From positions 247,152 through 311,151 of the forward strand of contig NZ_VPFD01000004.1 of assembly GCF_008014745.1 (NCBI RefSeq): 64,000 nucleotides of DNA, in the 5' to 3' direction. This stretch comes from Massilia arenae (GTDB taxonomy: Bacteria > Pseudomonadota > Gammaproteobacteria > Burkholderiales > Burkholderiaceae_D). The notes beneath the pieces were generated by a model. It was given only the letters and a program-made list of their open reading frames with translations. It was not told the DNA's origin and searched no databases. Below, one piece after another: positions 1 through 8,132 of this stretch (position 1 is its first letter; each line of letters opens with the position of its first letter). Made by a program: the position numbers and the translations under genes.

Positions 1-2
1 TT

Positions 3-122
3 AGCAGTGTCGAGCAACTCGTGAGCGGCCTGAAGCAGTACATCAACTACTATAATCATGACCGCATCAAGATCAAACTGAACGGCCTGAGTCCAGTGCA
101 GTACAGAACCCAGGCCGTCTAA
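3..122 (+). pseudogene. IS3-family transposase, C-terminal end (cut by window edge)
   Basis: An open frame of 39 codons runs in from the left edge and stops with TAA. It ends with [19 protein letters not shown] and then VQYRTQAV, the typical C-terminus of the IS3/IS150-type OrfB transposase (rve integrase core), with the YYN..RI and LNGLSPV.YR signatures. Only the end is visible, so whether the full gene is intact cannot be judged. The IS right end follows within 40 bp. Confidence 0.85.
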
Positions 123-136
123 GCGAGCATCCAACC

Positions 137-160
137 GTCTCAGTTTAAGGGGTCACATCA
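137..160 (+). mobile_element. Right terminus of the IS3-family element
   Basis: After the transposase stop the sequence runs through TCAGTTTAAGGGGTCACATCA and ends in CA, as IS3-family termini do (TG...CA ends). Immediately after position 160 the sequence becomes a REP-like palindrome that lacks its left outer arm, so the IS boundary is placed at 160/161. The left terminus lies outside the window. Confidence 0.65.
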
Positions 161-235
161 GAGGCGGGAACCCAAGTTTGCGAGCGTATCGATAACGCTG
201 AAGAACTTAGGTTCCCGCCTGCGCGGGAACGACGG
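161..235. repeat. REP-like palindromic element, copy 1 (truncated by IS)
   Basis: GAGGCGGGAACCCAAG on the left is answered by AACTTAGGTTCCCGCC, then GCGCGGGAACGACG on the right. Other copies begin with GTCGT-NCCCGCG before the AGGCGGG half; here that outer part is replaced by the IS end. The element lies between the IS and the 3' end of adk. Confidence 0.8.
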
Positions 236-267
236 GTTACTGCTAACTTACTTTGTGCTTGCTGCGC

Positions 268-939
<672 letters not shown>

Positions 940-1107
940 CTAGAAAATAATGAAAATTGCTGTGGATTGTATAAATTATGTTTGATGTTGCCAAGCCTTC
1001 TTGACACGGAAGTTACCACAAAAGTTGGCTTTCAAGCCAGTTTTGGGGCCCAGCGGCCAGGATTATTGATCCCGCGCAGACGGCCCCATCACTCTTCCGC
1101 GCTTACA

Positions 1108-1860
1108 TCAAGATGGGTAATGCAGGCGTACCCTCGCCAGGTCGTCCGGCGTATCCACGCCGCCGGGTGGCGCATCTTGCGTGACATGCACGGCGATCGG
1201 ATAGCCATGCCACAGCACGCGCAACTGTTCGAGCGCCTCGATCGACTCGAGCGGCGATACGTCCAGCTTCGGATAGGCTTGCAGGAAGGCGTTGCTATAG
1301 GCGTAGAGGCCGACGTGACGCAGCGGCGCGTAGCCCAGCGGCAGCGAGTCCTGGGTGGCCGCGAAGGCGTCACGGTGCCACGGAATGGTGGCGCGCGAGA
1401 AGTACAGCGCGCGGCCGAGCTTGTCGAGCACCACCTTGACGATGTTGGGGTTGAAGACCTCGGCAGCGTCCAGGATCGGATGCGCGCAGGTGGCCATCGG
1501 CGTATTGGCGTCGATGCGGGCGGCGCAGGCCGCGAGCAGCGCCGGATCGATCAGCGGCTCGTCGCCCTGCAGGTTGACCACGACTTCGTGCGCGCCCAGG
1601 CCCAGCACCTGCGCCACTTCGGCGATGCGGTCGGTGCCGGACGGGTGGTCGGCGCGGGTGAGCACGGCGGAGACGCCGTGGGCGGCGCAGGCGGTGGCGA
1701 TGTCTTCATGGTCGGTGGCGACGATGATGCGGGCCGCGCCGGATTCGCGCGCGCGTTCGGCCACGCGCACTACCATGGGTTTACCGCCCAGGTCGGCCAG
1801 CGGCTTGTTCGGCAGGCGGGTCGACGCCAGCCGCGCCGGGATGATGACGGTAAAGCTCAT
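1108..1860 (-). CDS. kdsB: 3-deoxy-manno-octulosonate cytidylyltransferase (CMP-KDO synthetase)
   Basis: Activates KDO with CTP for lipopolysaccharide inner-core synthesis in the cytoplasm. The 250-residue protein begins with the nucleotidyltransferase signature [14 protein letters not shown] (residues 8-21), then ATDHEDI and NLQGDEPLI around 95-103. These are family-defining for KdsB. It follows the Trm112-like gene by 15 bp and lpxK just before that, so it is cotranscribed with other lipid A/LPS genes. Length and start (ATG) are as expected. Confidence 0.97.
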   Translation of the reverse strand: MSFTVIIPARLASTRLPNKPLADLGGKPMVVRVAERARESGAARIIVATDHEDIATACAAHGVSAVLTRADHPSGTDRIAEVAQVLGLGAHEVVVNLQGDEPLIDPALLAACAARIDANTPMATCAHPILDAAEVFNPNIVKVVLDKLGRALYFSRATIPWHRDAFAATQDSLPLGYAPLRHVGLYAYSNAFLQAYPKLDVSPLESIEALEQLRVLWHGYPIAVHVTQDAPPGGVDTPDDLARVRLHYPS

Positions 1861-1875
1861 TTCAGCCCGTCCTGC

Positions 1876-2046
1876 TCAGGCGGGTTCGATCTTGCGCGCC
1901 TGGTCGGCCCACATAATCGGGATGCCGTCGCGGATCGGGTACGCAAGGCGGTCGGCGCGGCAGGTCAGTTCCTGCGCCTTTTTGTCGAGTTCAAGCGGAC
2001 CCTTGCACAACGGGCAGACCAGGATATCAAGCAAGCGAGCGTCCAC
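1876..2046 (-). CDS. Trm112-like zinc-ribbon protein (UPF0434/YcaR type)
   Basis: A 56-codon gene starting with GTG at 2046, encoding [20 protein letters not shown] and ending RKIEPA. It carries CPLC at 11-14 and a third Cys at 29, plus the [12 protein letters not shown] tail that defines the YcaR/Trm112-like family. Genes of this family sit between lpxK and kdsB in many proteobacteria, exactly as here; the function is not established. It overlaps the 3' end of lpxK by 20 bp and ends 15 bp before kdsB. The GTG start is forced by the frame: the nearby ATG reads into another frame. Confidence 0.93.
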   Translation of the reverse strand: MDARLLDILVCPLCKGPLELDKKAQELTCRADRLAYPIRDGIPIMWADQARKIEPA

Positions 2047-3052
2047 GACATTTCTCCACGATTTGTTCGGCCAGGCGCAAGTCGAGCTGCGCCGTGACCG
2101 GCACGACCCACAGGCGTGGATCGTTCTTCAGATGATCAATTTGCCGACATTTTACTGCATCCTTCTCGGTGATCAGGATGACATCGGCATCGACCCCGGC
2201 AAACGGGTCGTCGAGAAAGTCGTGATGGTCGGGCAAAGGCAGTTCGCCGAGCGTCAGGCCGGCCGCGCGCAGCATGGCGAAGAAGCGGCCCGGATTGCCG
2301 ATGCCGGCGGCGGCCACGATGCGTTTATCGCTTAATTGCGCCAGCGGCACCCGCTCGCCGCCCCGCAGCGGCTCGGCAAAGTCACCGGCCAGGTGCATGC
2401 GCCACGGTTGCCCACCGACCGCCTGGGCCAGGCCGGGGGTGATCTCGGGAGCGTTGACGACCGTGAAGTCGCGCCGGCGCGACGGCGGTTCGCGCAAGGG
2501 ACCGGCCGGCAGCAGCCAGCCATTGCCGACGCCGCGCCCATCGAACAGGACGATCTCGACGTCGCGCGCCAGCGCATAGTGCTGCAGGCCGTCGTCGGCG
2601 ATCAGCACATCGACCCCGGGATGCGCCTGCAGCAGTGCTCGTCCCGCTTGCACGCGGCGGCGGCCGACCACGACCGGGCACCCGGCGCGGGCCGCGATCA
2701 AGAGCGGCTCGTCGCCCACGGCGCGCGGATCGGACTGTGGGGTGACTTCGAGCGCGTCGCCTTCCTGGCCGCCGTGACCACGCGAGATCACACCGGGATT
2801 GAAGCCGGCCGCGCGCAGGCTCTCGGCCAGCCAGATCGTCAGCGGCGTCTTGCCGGTGCCGCCGATGAAGATATTGCCAACCACGATCACCGGCACCGGC
2901 AGGCGCTCGGCGCGCTTGACGCCGGTGCGGAACAGCAGCCGGCGCAGGCCGGCGAGCAGGCGAAACAGCAGCGCCAGCGGCAGCAACGCCCAGGCAAGCA
3001 GCCCGCGCCGGAGCCAGGCGCGGGTCAGGGTCGATTCGAGTTGGGAAGCCAT
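2027..3052 (-). CDS. lpxK: Tetraacyldisaccharide 4'-kinase
   Basis: Inner-membrane-associated kinase that phosphorylates the 4' position of the lipid A disaccharide precursor. The 341-residue protein has a hydrophobic N-terminal segment around 15-33, the P-loop GGTGKTPLT (64-72), SRGHGG (90-94) and DDGLQHYAL, all typical of LpxK. Position between exbD and the Trm112-like gene/kdsB fits the conserved lipid A cluster. It overlaps the following small gene by 20 bp, suggesting translational coupling. Confidence 0.97.
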   Translation of the reverse strand: MASQLESTLTRAWLRRGLLAWALLPLALLFRLLAGLRRLLFRTGVKRAERLPVPVIVVGNIFIGGTGKTPLTIWLAESLRAAGFNPGVISRGHGGQEGDALEVTPQSDPRAVGDEPLLIAARAGCPVVVGRRRVQAGRALLQAHPGVDVLIADDGLQHYALARDVEIVLFDGRGVGNGWLLPAGPLREPPSRRRDFTVVNAPEITPGLAQAVGGQPWRMHLAGDFAEPLRGGERVPLAQLSDKRIVAAAGIGNPGRFFAMLRAAGLTLGELPLPDHHDFLDDPFAGVDADVILITEKDAVKCRQIDHLKNDPRLWVVPVTAQLDLRLAEQIVEKCRGRSLA

Positions 3053-3092
3053 GCGGGAAGAAAAGCGGCGCGCAGCGTGCGCGCCGTATGGA

Positions 3093-3533
3093 TTATTTGG
3101 CGGCGCCGGTCTGGGCCGCGAAGGTCAGCTTGTCGTAGCCGGCCACGCGCGCAGCTTCCAGCACATTGATCACCATCTGGTGCATCGCGAACTGGTCGGC
3201 GTTGACGATGATCACCGGGCTGGCCACGACCTGGCCCTCTGGCGTGCGCGCGGCGTTCTTCATGTCCTGGGCCAGGCCGGCCACACTGGTGAAGGCCACC
3301 GGCGTGTTATTGACCGTGTAGTTGCCCTTGGCGTCGACCGTCACATTGATCTCGAACGGCTTTTCCGCCTGCTTCTCTGCCTCGGCAGTCGGCAAGGTGA
3401 TCTGCAGCTCGGTGAACTTGCTGTAGGTGGTCGAGACCATCAGGAAGATCAGGACCACCAGCAGCACGTCGATGAACGGGATCAGGTTGATCTCCGGCTC
3501 TTCGCGCTTGCGGCCGCGGCGAAAGTCCATCAT
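3093..3533 (-). CDS. exbD: ExbD/TolR-type biopolymer transport protein
   Basis: Stator-like partner of ExbB that couples proton flow to TonB or Tol-type work at the outer membrane. The 146-residue protein has one N-terminal membrane segment, EINLIPFIDVLLVVLIFLMV (about 14-33), with the conserved proton-path Asp at residue 22, then a periplasmic domain ending EAARVAGYDKLTFAAQTGAAK. Its ATG overlaps the exbB stop codon (ATGATG), indicating coupling. Placement upstream of lpxK is common in Burkholderiales. Whether it serves TonB or another system cannot be told from sequence. Confidence 0.93.
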   Translation of the reverse strand: MMDFRRGRKREEPEINLIPFIDVLLVVLIFLMVSTTYSKFTELQITLPTAEAEKQAEKPFEINVTVDAKGNYTVNNTPVAFTSVAGLAQDMKNAARTPEGQVVASPVIIVNADQFAMHQMVINVLEAARVAGYDKLTFAAQTGAAK

Positions 3534-4138
3534 TTGCGGGCACCGTGGACGACGTCGACCAGTTTCACCGCCTGCAGTTCCATCTCGACGATATAGGTGT
3601 CGACCAGGTTGCGGAAGTGGCGGTAGAACACCAGGGCCGGCATCGCGATCGCCAGGCCGAAGCCGGTGTTGTACAGCGCCACCGAGATGCCGTGCGCCAG
3701 CTGGGCCGGGTTATTGCCGCCGGTCGGGCTCGAGGCGCCGAAGATCTCGATCATGCCGACCACCGTGCCGAACAGGCCCATCAGCGGCGCCAGCGAGGCG
3801 ATGGTGCCGAGCGTGGTGAGGAAGCGCTCCAGGTTCTGGGCCACGCCGCGGCCGGCCTCCTCGATCGACTCCTTCATCACGTCGCGCGGGGCGTCGACGT
3901 TGCGCAGCGCCGCGGCCAGCACGGCGCCGAGGGGCGAGTTCTGTTCCAGCTTGTCCACCACGTCGGGCGTCACCTTGCCGCTGCGGTAGACGCGGATGAC
4001 TTCATCGAGCAGGTTGCGGGGCAGGATCTTCTCGCGGCGCAGGGTGATCAGGCGTTCGACGATGAGGGCGACGGCAACGATCGACGCAACCAGCAGGAAC
4101 CAGATAGGCCAGCCTGCGGCTTGAAAAATGGCGAGCAA
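3530..4138 (-). CDS. exbB: MotA/TolQ/ExbB proton-channel family protein
   Basis: Inner-membrane proton channel of the ExbB family, 202 residues. Three hydrophobic segments are visible: WPIWFLLVASIVAVALIVERL (9-29), one around 115-133 (SLAPLMGLFGTVVGMIEIF), and one around 150-172 (ISVALYNTGFGLAIAMPALVF); the last two form the family signature. The start is an unusual TTG at 4136-4138, chosen because AGGAG lies 8 nt upstream and the frame has no better candidate. First gene of the operon; its upstream region is the DnaA/IHF array. Confidence 0.93.
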   Translation of the reverse strand: MLAIFQAAGWPIWFLLVASIVAVALIVERLITLRREKILPRNLLDEVIRVYRSGKVTPDVVDKLEQNSPLGAVLAAALRNVDAPRDVMKESIEEAGRGVAQNLERFLTTLGTIASLAPLMGLFGTVVGMIEIFGASSPTGGNNPAQLAHGISVALYNTGFGLAIAMPALVFYRHFRNLVDTYIVEMELQAVKLVDVVHGARK

Positions 4139-4212
4139 GAGATACTCCTGAGAGGAAAAAGATCAATTCGGCAATGTAGCAAGTTGGCAGCGAAGCGGCA
4201 AGTAGAGTTCTT

Positions 4213-4272
4213 CACAACTTCTGTGGATAAAATTGTGCGCAATGACCGCGAGGTGGGACAAGTACCTTGATT
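4213..4272 (+). promoter_or_regulatory. DnaA/IHF module 1
   Basis: DnaA box TGTGGATAA at 4222-4230, flanked by CACAA (4213-4217) and TTGTG (about 4233-4237). TTGATT starts at 4267. The IHF-like core has one extra base between TTGATT and CAA, so it is the weakest IHF match of the six. Confidence 0.8.
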
Positions 4273-4372
4273 TGTAAGGGCTTTCTGCGCCTGCGCAAGA
4301 AAATGGCAGTCTCATGACTTGGCTCAACCGGGCTCCGGCTTGATAAGTTGTTCACTAGCACGATGTAGTTGC

Positions 4373-4433
4373 GAACAAATTCTGTGGACAAAATTGTGCG
4401 CAAGGGTAGCCGGACTGAGCTAAGTAACTGATT
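4373..4433 (+). promoter_or_regulatory. DnaA/IHF module 2
   Basis: DnaA box TGTGGACAA at 4383-4391, followed by TGTGCGCAA starting 12 bp after the box start. The IHF-like site TAAGTAACTGATT (4421-4433) has one mismatch to the core consensus. Confidence 0.8.
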
Positions 4434-4511
4434 CCAGACGATTTAATTGTTAAGCCTAAATTGCGAGCAGCAAAACCCGGCTGTACTTCGCCTGTGAGTG
4501 CCTCAGGTTCC

Positions 4512-4572
4512 GCACACTTTTTGTGGACAAAAGTGTGAGCAATGAGCACTTTATGACAGTAAGCCTTTGATT
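4512..4572 (+). promoter_or_regulatory. DnaA/IHF module 3
   Basis: DnaA box TGTGGACAA at 4522-4530 between CACACTTTT and AAAGTGTG arms. TAAGCCTTTGATT at 4560-4572 is a perfect minus-strand IHF core. Confidence 0.85.
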
Positions 4573-4703
4573 TACCTCAATAAAACATCACTGCCCAAAA
4601 TATTAGCATACCGCATTTTTTGCCAACAAAAAGTGCCTGGACGGCGGTTTCTGCCTCGATTGTTTGGTCTGCGAAGCAGCGGTGCATACATTATTCGCCA
4701 TGT

Positions 4704-4764
4704 GCACAATTTTTGTGGATAAGAATGTGAGGAAGCTTGAACTTTACTACCTAAGTAATTGATT
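4704..4764 (+). promoter_or_regulatory. DnaA/IHF module 4
   Basis: DnaA box TGTGGATAA (consensus TTATCCACA on minus) at 4714-4722. TAAGTAATTGATT at 4752-4764 is a perfect IHF core. Confidence 0.85.
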
Positions 4765-4879
4765 TTACTGAGAATAGCTTGACCTGCCTCAAAAGCGGGC
4801 AGCGTCGGATGCGCCATGTTCGGTCCCCCAAAGCATCGATCGGCCGCTTTGCGGCCCCGTCCTGCACCCAAAAGGTTTG

Positions 4880-4939
4880 CACAGATTCTGTGGACAACTT
4901 TGTGATCAAGCTACCGGCTAGAGACTTAAGTCATTGATT
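4880..4939 (+). promoter_or_regulatory. DnaA/IHF module 5
   Basis: DnaA box TGTGGACAA at 4889-4897 with TGTGATCAA 12 bp downstream. TAAGTCATTGATT at 4927-4939 is a perfect IHF core. Confidence 0.85.
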
Positions 4940-5002
4940 CGTAACAATTCTACTTATCCTGCCCAAACGGTACGCACTCCCCCTCAGATGGGATGAGTTC
5001 CC

Positions 5003-5062
5003 CACAGTTTTTGTGGATAAACCGCTCTCAAACGACATTACCTCACGCATAAGCTATTGATT
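5003..5062 (+). promoter_or_regulatory. DnaA/IHF module 6
   Basis: DnaA box TGTGGATAA at 5012-5020. TAAGCTATTGATT at 5050-5062 is a perfect IHF core followed by an A-rich run. This copy lacks the second TGTG at +12. It is nearest to xseA. Confidence 0.85.
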
Positions 5063-5191
5063 AAAAAAGGTTTTCAATAGATTGCATTGAAAAGCAGCAA
5101 CATTGCCCGCTCCCGGGCCCTGGGCTGTAAAACCACTTGCCGCTTGCCGATGGGGGATAATGTTCGCTTTCGCCATTCTCACCAGCCCGCC

Positions 5192-6553
5192 ATGCAAGCA
5201 CCGAACGACGCCGATCCAGCCTTCACCGCCCCTGCCGTCCTGAGCGTCACCGCCCTGAACCAGCAGGTGGCGCGCCTGCTGGAGCGTTCATTCCCGCTGG
5301 TGTGGATAGGCGGCGAGATCTCCAATTTCACGCGCGCCGCTTCCGGTCACTGGTATTTCACGCTGAAGGACGATGCGGCCCAGGTGCGCGCAGTGATGTT
5401 CCGCAGCCGCGCGCAGTCGGCCGGTTTTACCCCGCGCGAAGGCGATAAGGTCGAGGTGCGTGCGCTGGTGACCCTGTACGGCGCGCGCGGCGACTATCAG
5501 ATTAATGTCGAGGCGATCCGCCGCGCCGGCGTGGGCCAGCTCTACGAAGCCTTCCTGCGCCTGAAGGAAAAGCTGGCCGCGCAAGGCCTGTTCGACGCCG
5601 ACCGCAAGCGCGCGCTGCCGCTGTTCGCGCGCAGCATCGGCATCGTGACCAGCCCGCAGGCCGCCGCCCTGCGCGACGTGCTGACCGCCCTGCGCCGGCG
5701 CGCCCCACACGTGCGCATCGTGCTCTACCCTGCCCCGGTCCAGGGCCAGTTCGCGGCCGACAAGATCGCCGAAGCCATCATGACGGCCTCGCGCCGCGCC
5801 GAGGTGGACGTGCTGCTGGTCTGCCGCGGCGGCGGCTCGATCGAGGATTTGTGGAGCTTCAACGAGGAGTGCGTGGCGCGCGCCATTGACGCCTGCGCGA
5901 TCCCCGTGATCTCGGGCGTCGGCCATGAAACCGACGTCACCATCGCCGACTTCGCCGCCGATGTGCGCGCCGCGACGCCGACGGCAGCCGCCGAACTGGC
6001 CGCCACGCCACGCGCCGACTGGCTCGCCTCGCTCGAAGGCGACGCCCTCGACCTGCAGCGCGCCATGGAGCGCCGCCTGCACGACGCCGGCCAGGGCCTC
6101 GACAACCTGAGCCGCCGCTTGTTGAGCCCCTCGACCCAGATCGGCCACCAGCGCCTCAAACTGCTGTCGCTGGCCACAGCCATGACGCACGCGGTCAAGC
6201 TGCCGGTCAACCGCCACGGCCTGGCGCTGGCCCAGCTGCAGCAACGCTGGTCGCGCCACCGTCCCGACATGCGCGCCCTGCGCGCCCGGCTGGCGTCGGA
6301 CAGCCGCCACCTGAACGCTAGCCTGTGCAGCCAGCTCAGGGCGCGGCGCGAAGCGCTCAATGCCCTGGCCGCCCAGCTCGAGCTGCTCAACCCGCAGCGC
6401 ACGCTGGAGCGCGGCTATGCCATCGTGCGCGACGGCAAGAGCCAGATCGTGCGCGATCCAGCCCAGATCCACGAGCGCGACACGCTGACGGTGCGACTGG
6501 CCAATGGCAGCGCCGAGGTCGGCGTGGCCCAGGTGCAGAGCGTGCTGGAGTGA
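5192..6553 (+). CDS. xseA: Exodeoxyribonuclease VII large subunit
   Basis: Catalytic large subunit of ExoVII, degrading single-stranded DNA to oligonucleotides in the cytoplasm. From ATG 5192 the protein is 453 residues: N-terminal OB fold ([33 protein letters not shown]), then the nuclease domain with [31 protein letters not shown] and [15 protein letters not shown], and a coiled-coil-rich C-terminal part. The open frame extends to a TTG at 5087 with another ATG at 5150; 5192 is preferred because family homology begins right after it, but no clear ribosome site is visible. The small subunit xseB is not in the window. Confidence 0.95.
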   Translation: MQAPNDADPAFTAPAVLSVTALNQQVARLLERSFPLVWIGGEISNFTRAASGHWYFTLKDDAAQVRAVMFRSRAQSAGFTPREGDKVEVRALVTLYGARGDYQINVEAIRRAGVGQLYEAFLRLKEKLAAQGLFDADRKRALPLFARSIGIVTSPQAAALRDVLTALRRRAPHVRIVLYPAPVQGQFAADKIAEAIMTASRRAEVDVLLVCRGGGSIEDLWSFNEECVARAIDACAIPVISGVGHETDVTIADFAADVRAATPTAAAELAATPRADWLASLEGDALDLQRAMERRLHDAGQGLDNLSRRLLSPSTQIGHQRLKLLSLATAMTHAVKLPVNRHGLALAQLQQRWSRHRPDMRALRARLASDSRHLNASLCSQLRARREALNALAAQLELLNPQRTLERGYAIVRDGKSQIVRDPAQIHERDTLTVRLANGSAEVGVAQVQSVLE

Positions 6554-6669
6554 ATCCGGATCCGTTGCCGGGGCTGCAAAAAATGCAAGCCTGCAACGTT
6601 GCTCTATATTGCGTAGAATAACGGCGCTATAAGAACAGCAACCTTTCCCAACCACTAAGGAACGCACAC

Positions 6670-7248
6670 ATGGAACACACCCTGCCGCCACTGCCGTATG
6701 CCAAGGACGCCCTGCAACCGCACATCTCGGCCGAGACCCTGGAATACCACCACGGCAAGCATCACCAGACCTATGTGACCAACCTGAACAACATCATCAA
6801 GGGCACCGAGTTCGAAAACCTGTCCCTGGAAGAGATCATCAAGAAGTCGACCGGCGGCGTGTTCAACAACTCGGCCCAGATCTGGAACCATACCTTCTTC
6901 TGGAACTGCCTGAGCCCGAACGGCGGCGGCGCACCGACCGGCAAGGCGCTGGACGCGATCAACGCCAAATGGGGTTCGTTCGACAAGTTCAAGGAAGAGT
7001 TCAACAAATCGGCACTGGGCAACTTCGGCTCGGGCTGGACCTGGCTGGTGCAAAAGGCCGACGGCAGCGTCGACATCGTCAACACCACCGGCGCCGGCAC
7101 CCCGCTGACCACCACCGACGTGCCGCTGCTGACCGCTGACGTCTGGGAACACGCCTACTACATCGACTACCGCAATGCGCGCGCCAAGTTCCTGGAAGCG
7201 TTCTGGAATGTCGCCAACTGGGAATTCGTGAACAAGAATTTCGTCTGA
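6670..7248 (+). CDS. sodB: Superoxide dismutase [Fe]
   Basis: Cytoplasmic enzyme dismutating superoxide. The 192-residue protein has all four metal ligands: H27 ([11 protein letters not shown]), H74 (WNHTFFW), D157 and H161 ([11 protein letters not shown]). The [10 protein letters not shown] region and overall length fit FeSOD rather than MnSOD. ATG is preceded by AAGGA. It lies 116 bp after xseA and is followed by a strong terminator, so it is probably monocistronic. Confidence 0.97.
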   Translation: MEHTLPPLPYAKDALQPHISAETLEYHHGKHHQTYVTNLNNIIKGTEFENLSLEEIIKKSTGGVFNNSAQIWNHTFFWNCLSPNGGGAPTGKALDAINAKWGSFDKFKEEFNKSALGNFGSGWTWLVQKADGSVDIVNTTGAGTPLTTTDVPLLTADVWEHAYYIDYRNARAKFLEAFWNVANWEFVNKNFV

Positions 7249-7295
7249 ATGCACTGACCGTCATGCCGGCGACGGCATGATGCGTCGACGACCAG

Positions 7296-7321
7296 GGCCC
7301 GCTCGCGCGGGCCTTTTTTTC
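7296..7321 (+). terminator. Rho-independent terminator of sodB
   Basis: Stem GGCCCGC (7296-7302), loop TCGC, stem GCGGGCC (7307-7313), followed by a run of T from 7314. Confidence 0.9.
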
Positions 7322-7335
7322 GCCGGCGCCGGAAT

Positions 7336-8076
7336 CTAGTCGCCGCCACCGCCGCCGCAGCCGCTCCCGCCTCCACCATCGCCGCAACCGTCGCTGTCGC
7401 CGCCGGAATCGACGATGGCAACGCCGCCGTCGCCGGTTTGCGCCTCCGCTCCGGGCTTCTTTAGCAGCGCCAGGTAAGTCATTTCGCTGACCAGCCCCGC
7501 ACCGAACAGCGCCGGCAGCGCGAGATCGGGATGCACGTGCGCCGGCCCCGGCTTGCCTCCTGCCGCATCGAGGCGCCGATAAACGATGTCGCCACGCTCG
7601 ATCCAGTAACCGTGGCCGTTCGGCATGTACAGACGGGCGTCGAGAGCGAACAGCGACGGTAGGCCGGGGCCGTGGGAAGGCCGCCCTTCCAGTGCGCGGC
7701 AGCCGACCAGTGTCTGCGCCAGGGCTGTGCGCTCGAGGGCGGACTGCGGCAGGTGAGCGATCGTGGTGCTGAAGTGGCGCCGGCAAAAGCGCGCGAGATC
7801 GTCGGCGTCCCAGCGCATCCACGCATGCCAGACCGAGTCCGCGGCCAGCGACGGCAGCGCGCACGGCTTGCCGCGCCGTGTGGATGCGTCGAAAAATGCC
7901 ATCAGTCCGGTAGCGGCCCGATGAAAGAACAGGCGGTCGACGGGCATGCCCGGAAATTCTTCGGGTCCGACACGCTGCCAGTAGGCGTACAAGGCCGGCG
8001 CGAGTTGCACCAGCTGTTCACGATAGCGTGAGCGCCGCAGCTCGCCGCGCACGCGCCAGTCATCGATCCAGTTCAT
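7336..8076 (-). CDS. Uncharacterised protein with Gly/Cys-rich C-terminus
   Basis: 246 residues from the ATG at 8076 (MNWIDDWRVRGELRRSRYRE); an open extension to 8112 is not needed. The body is rich in Trp, His and Arg (VWHAWMRWDADDLARFCRRHF). The last about 45 residues become a low-complexity tail of Gly, Asp and Cys ending SGCGGGGGD. Such tails occur in bacterial glycine-rich domain (GRDP-like) proteins, but I cannot assign a function. It converges with sodB and is followed upstream by the fds regulator on the same strand. Confidence 0.7.
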   Translation of the reverse strand: MNWIDDWRVRGELRRSRYREQLVQLAPALYAYWQRVGPEEFPGMPVDRLFFHRAATGLMAFFDASTRRGKPCALPSLAADSVWHAWMRWDADDLARFCRRHFSTTIAHLPQSALERTALAQTLVGCRALEGRPSHGPGLPSLFALDARLYMPNGHGYWIERGDIVYRRLDAAGGKPGPAHVHPDLALPALFGAGLVSEMTYLALLKKPGAEAQTGDGGVAIVDSGGDSDGCGDGGGGSGCGGGGGD

Positions 8077-8132
8077 ATGCCGCCATGCTCTTGATTGACA
8101 TGGCCACATCATACCGCGCCCCGCTTCTACTA

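Larger units (their letters stand above)
4207..5066. repeat. Six-copy DnaA-box / IHF-site composite array
   Basis: The whole 1-kb gap between exbB and xseA holds six copies of one composite element in the same orientation. Each has TGTGGAYAA (reverse complement TTRTCCACA, a DnaA box) and, beginning exactly 45 bp downstream, the hexamer TTGATT (CTGATT in copy 2). Box starts are 4222, 4383, 4522, 4714, 4889 and 5012; hexamer starts are 4267, 4428, 4567, 4759, 4934 and 5057. Read on the minus strand, copies 3-6 match the IHF consensus WATCAANNNNTTR perfectly (for example AATCAATTACTTA). Copy spacing varies (123-192 bp) and the sequence between modules is unrelated. No coding function is seen in the gap. 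A role in binding DnaA with IHF is inferred. Confidence 0.9.

Noticed and set aside
4048-4549. Three short minus-strand frames, two starting MRTILSTE and one starting MLIAHTFVHKK
   Set aside because: The similar starts come from the repeated DnaA-box palindrome, which contains CAT/ATG. Downstream codons are unrelated and no ribosome sites are present.
4139-5191. CRISPR array or chromosomal oriC
   Set aside because: Repeats are short, degenerate and 123-192 bp apart with no uniform spacers, so not CRISPR. No dnaA, dnaN, gyrB or parAB lies nearby, so a standard oriC is unlikely, although an origin-like function is not fully excluded.
5288-6691. 467-codon open frame opposite xseA
   Set aside because: Antisense shadow of xseA with biased composition and no recognisable motif.
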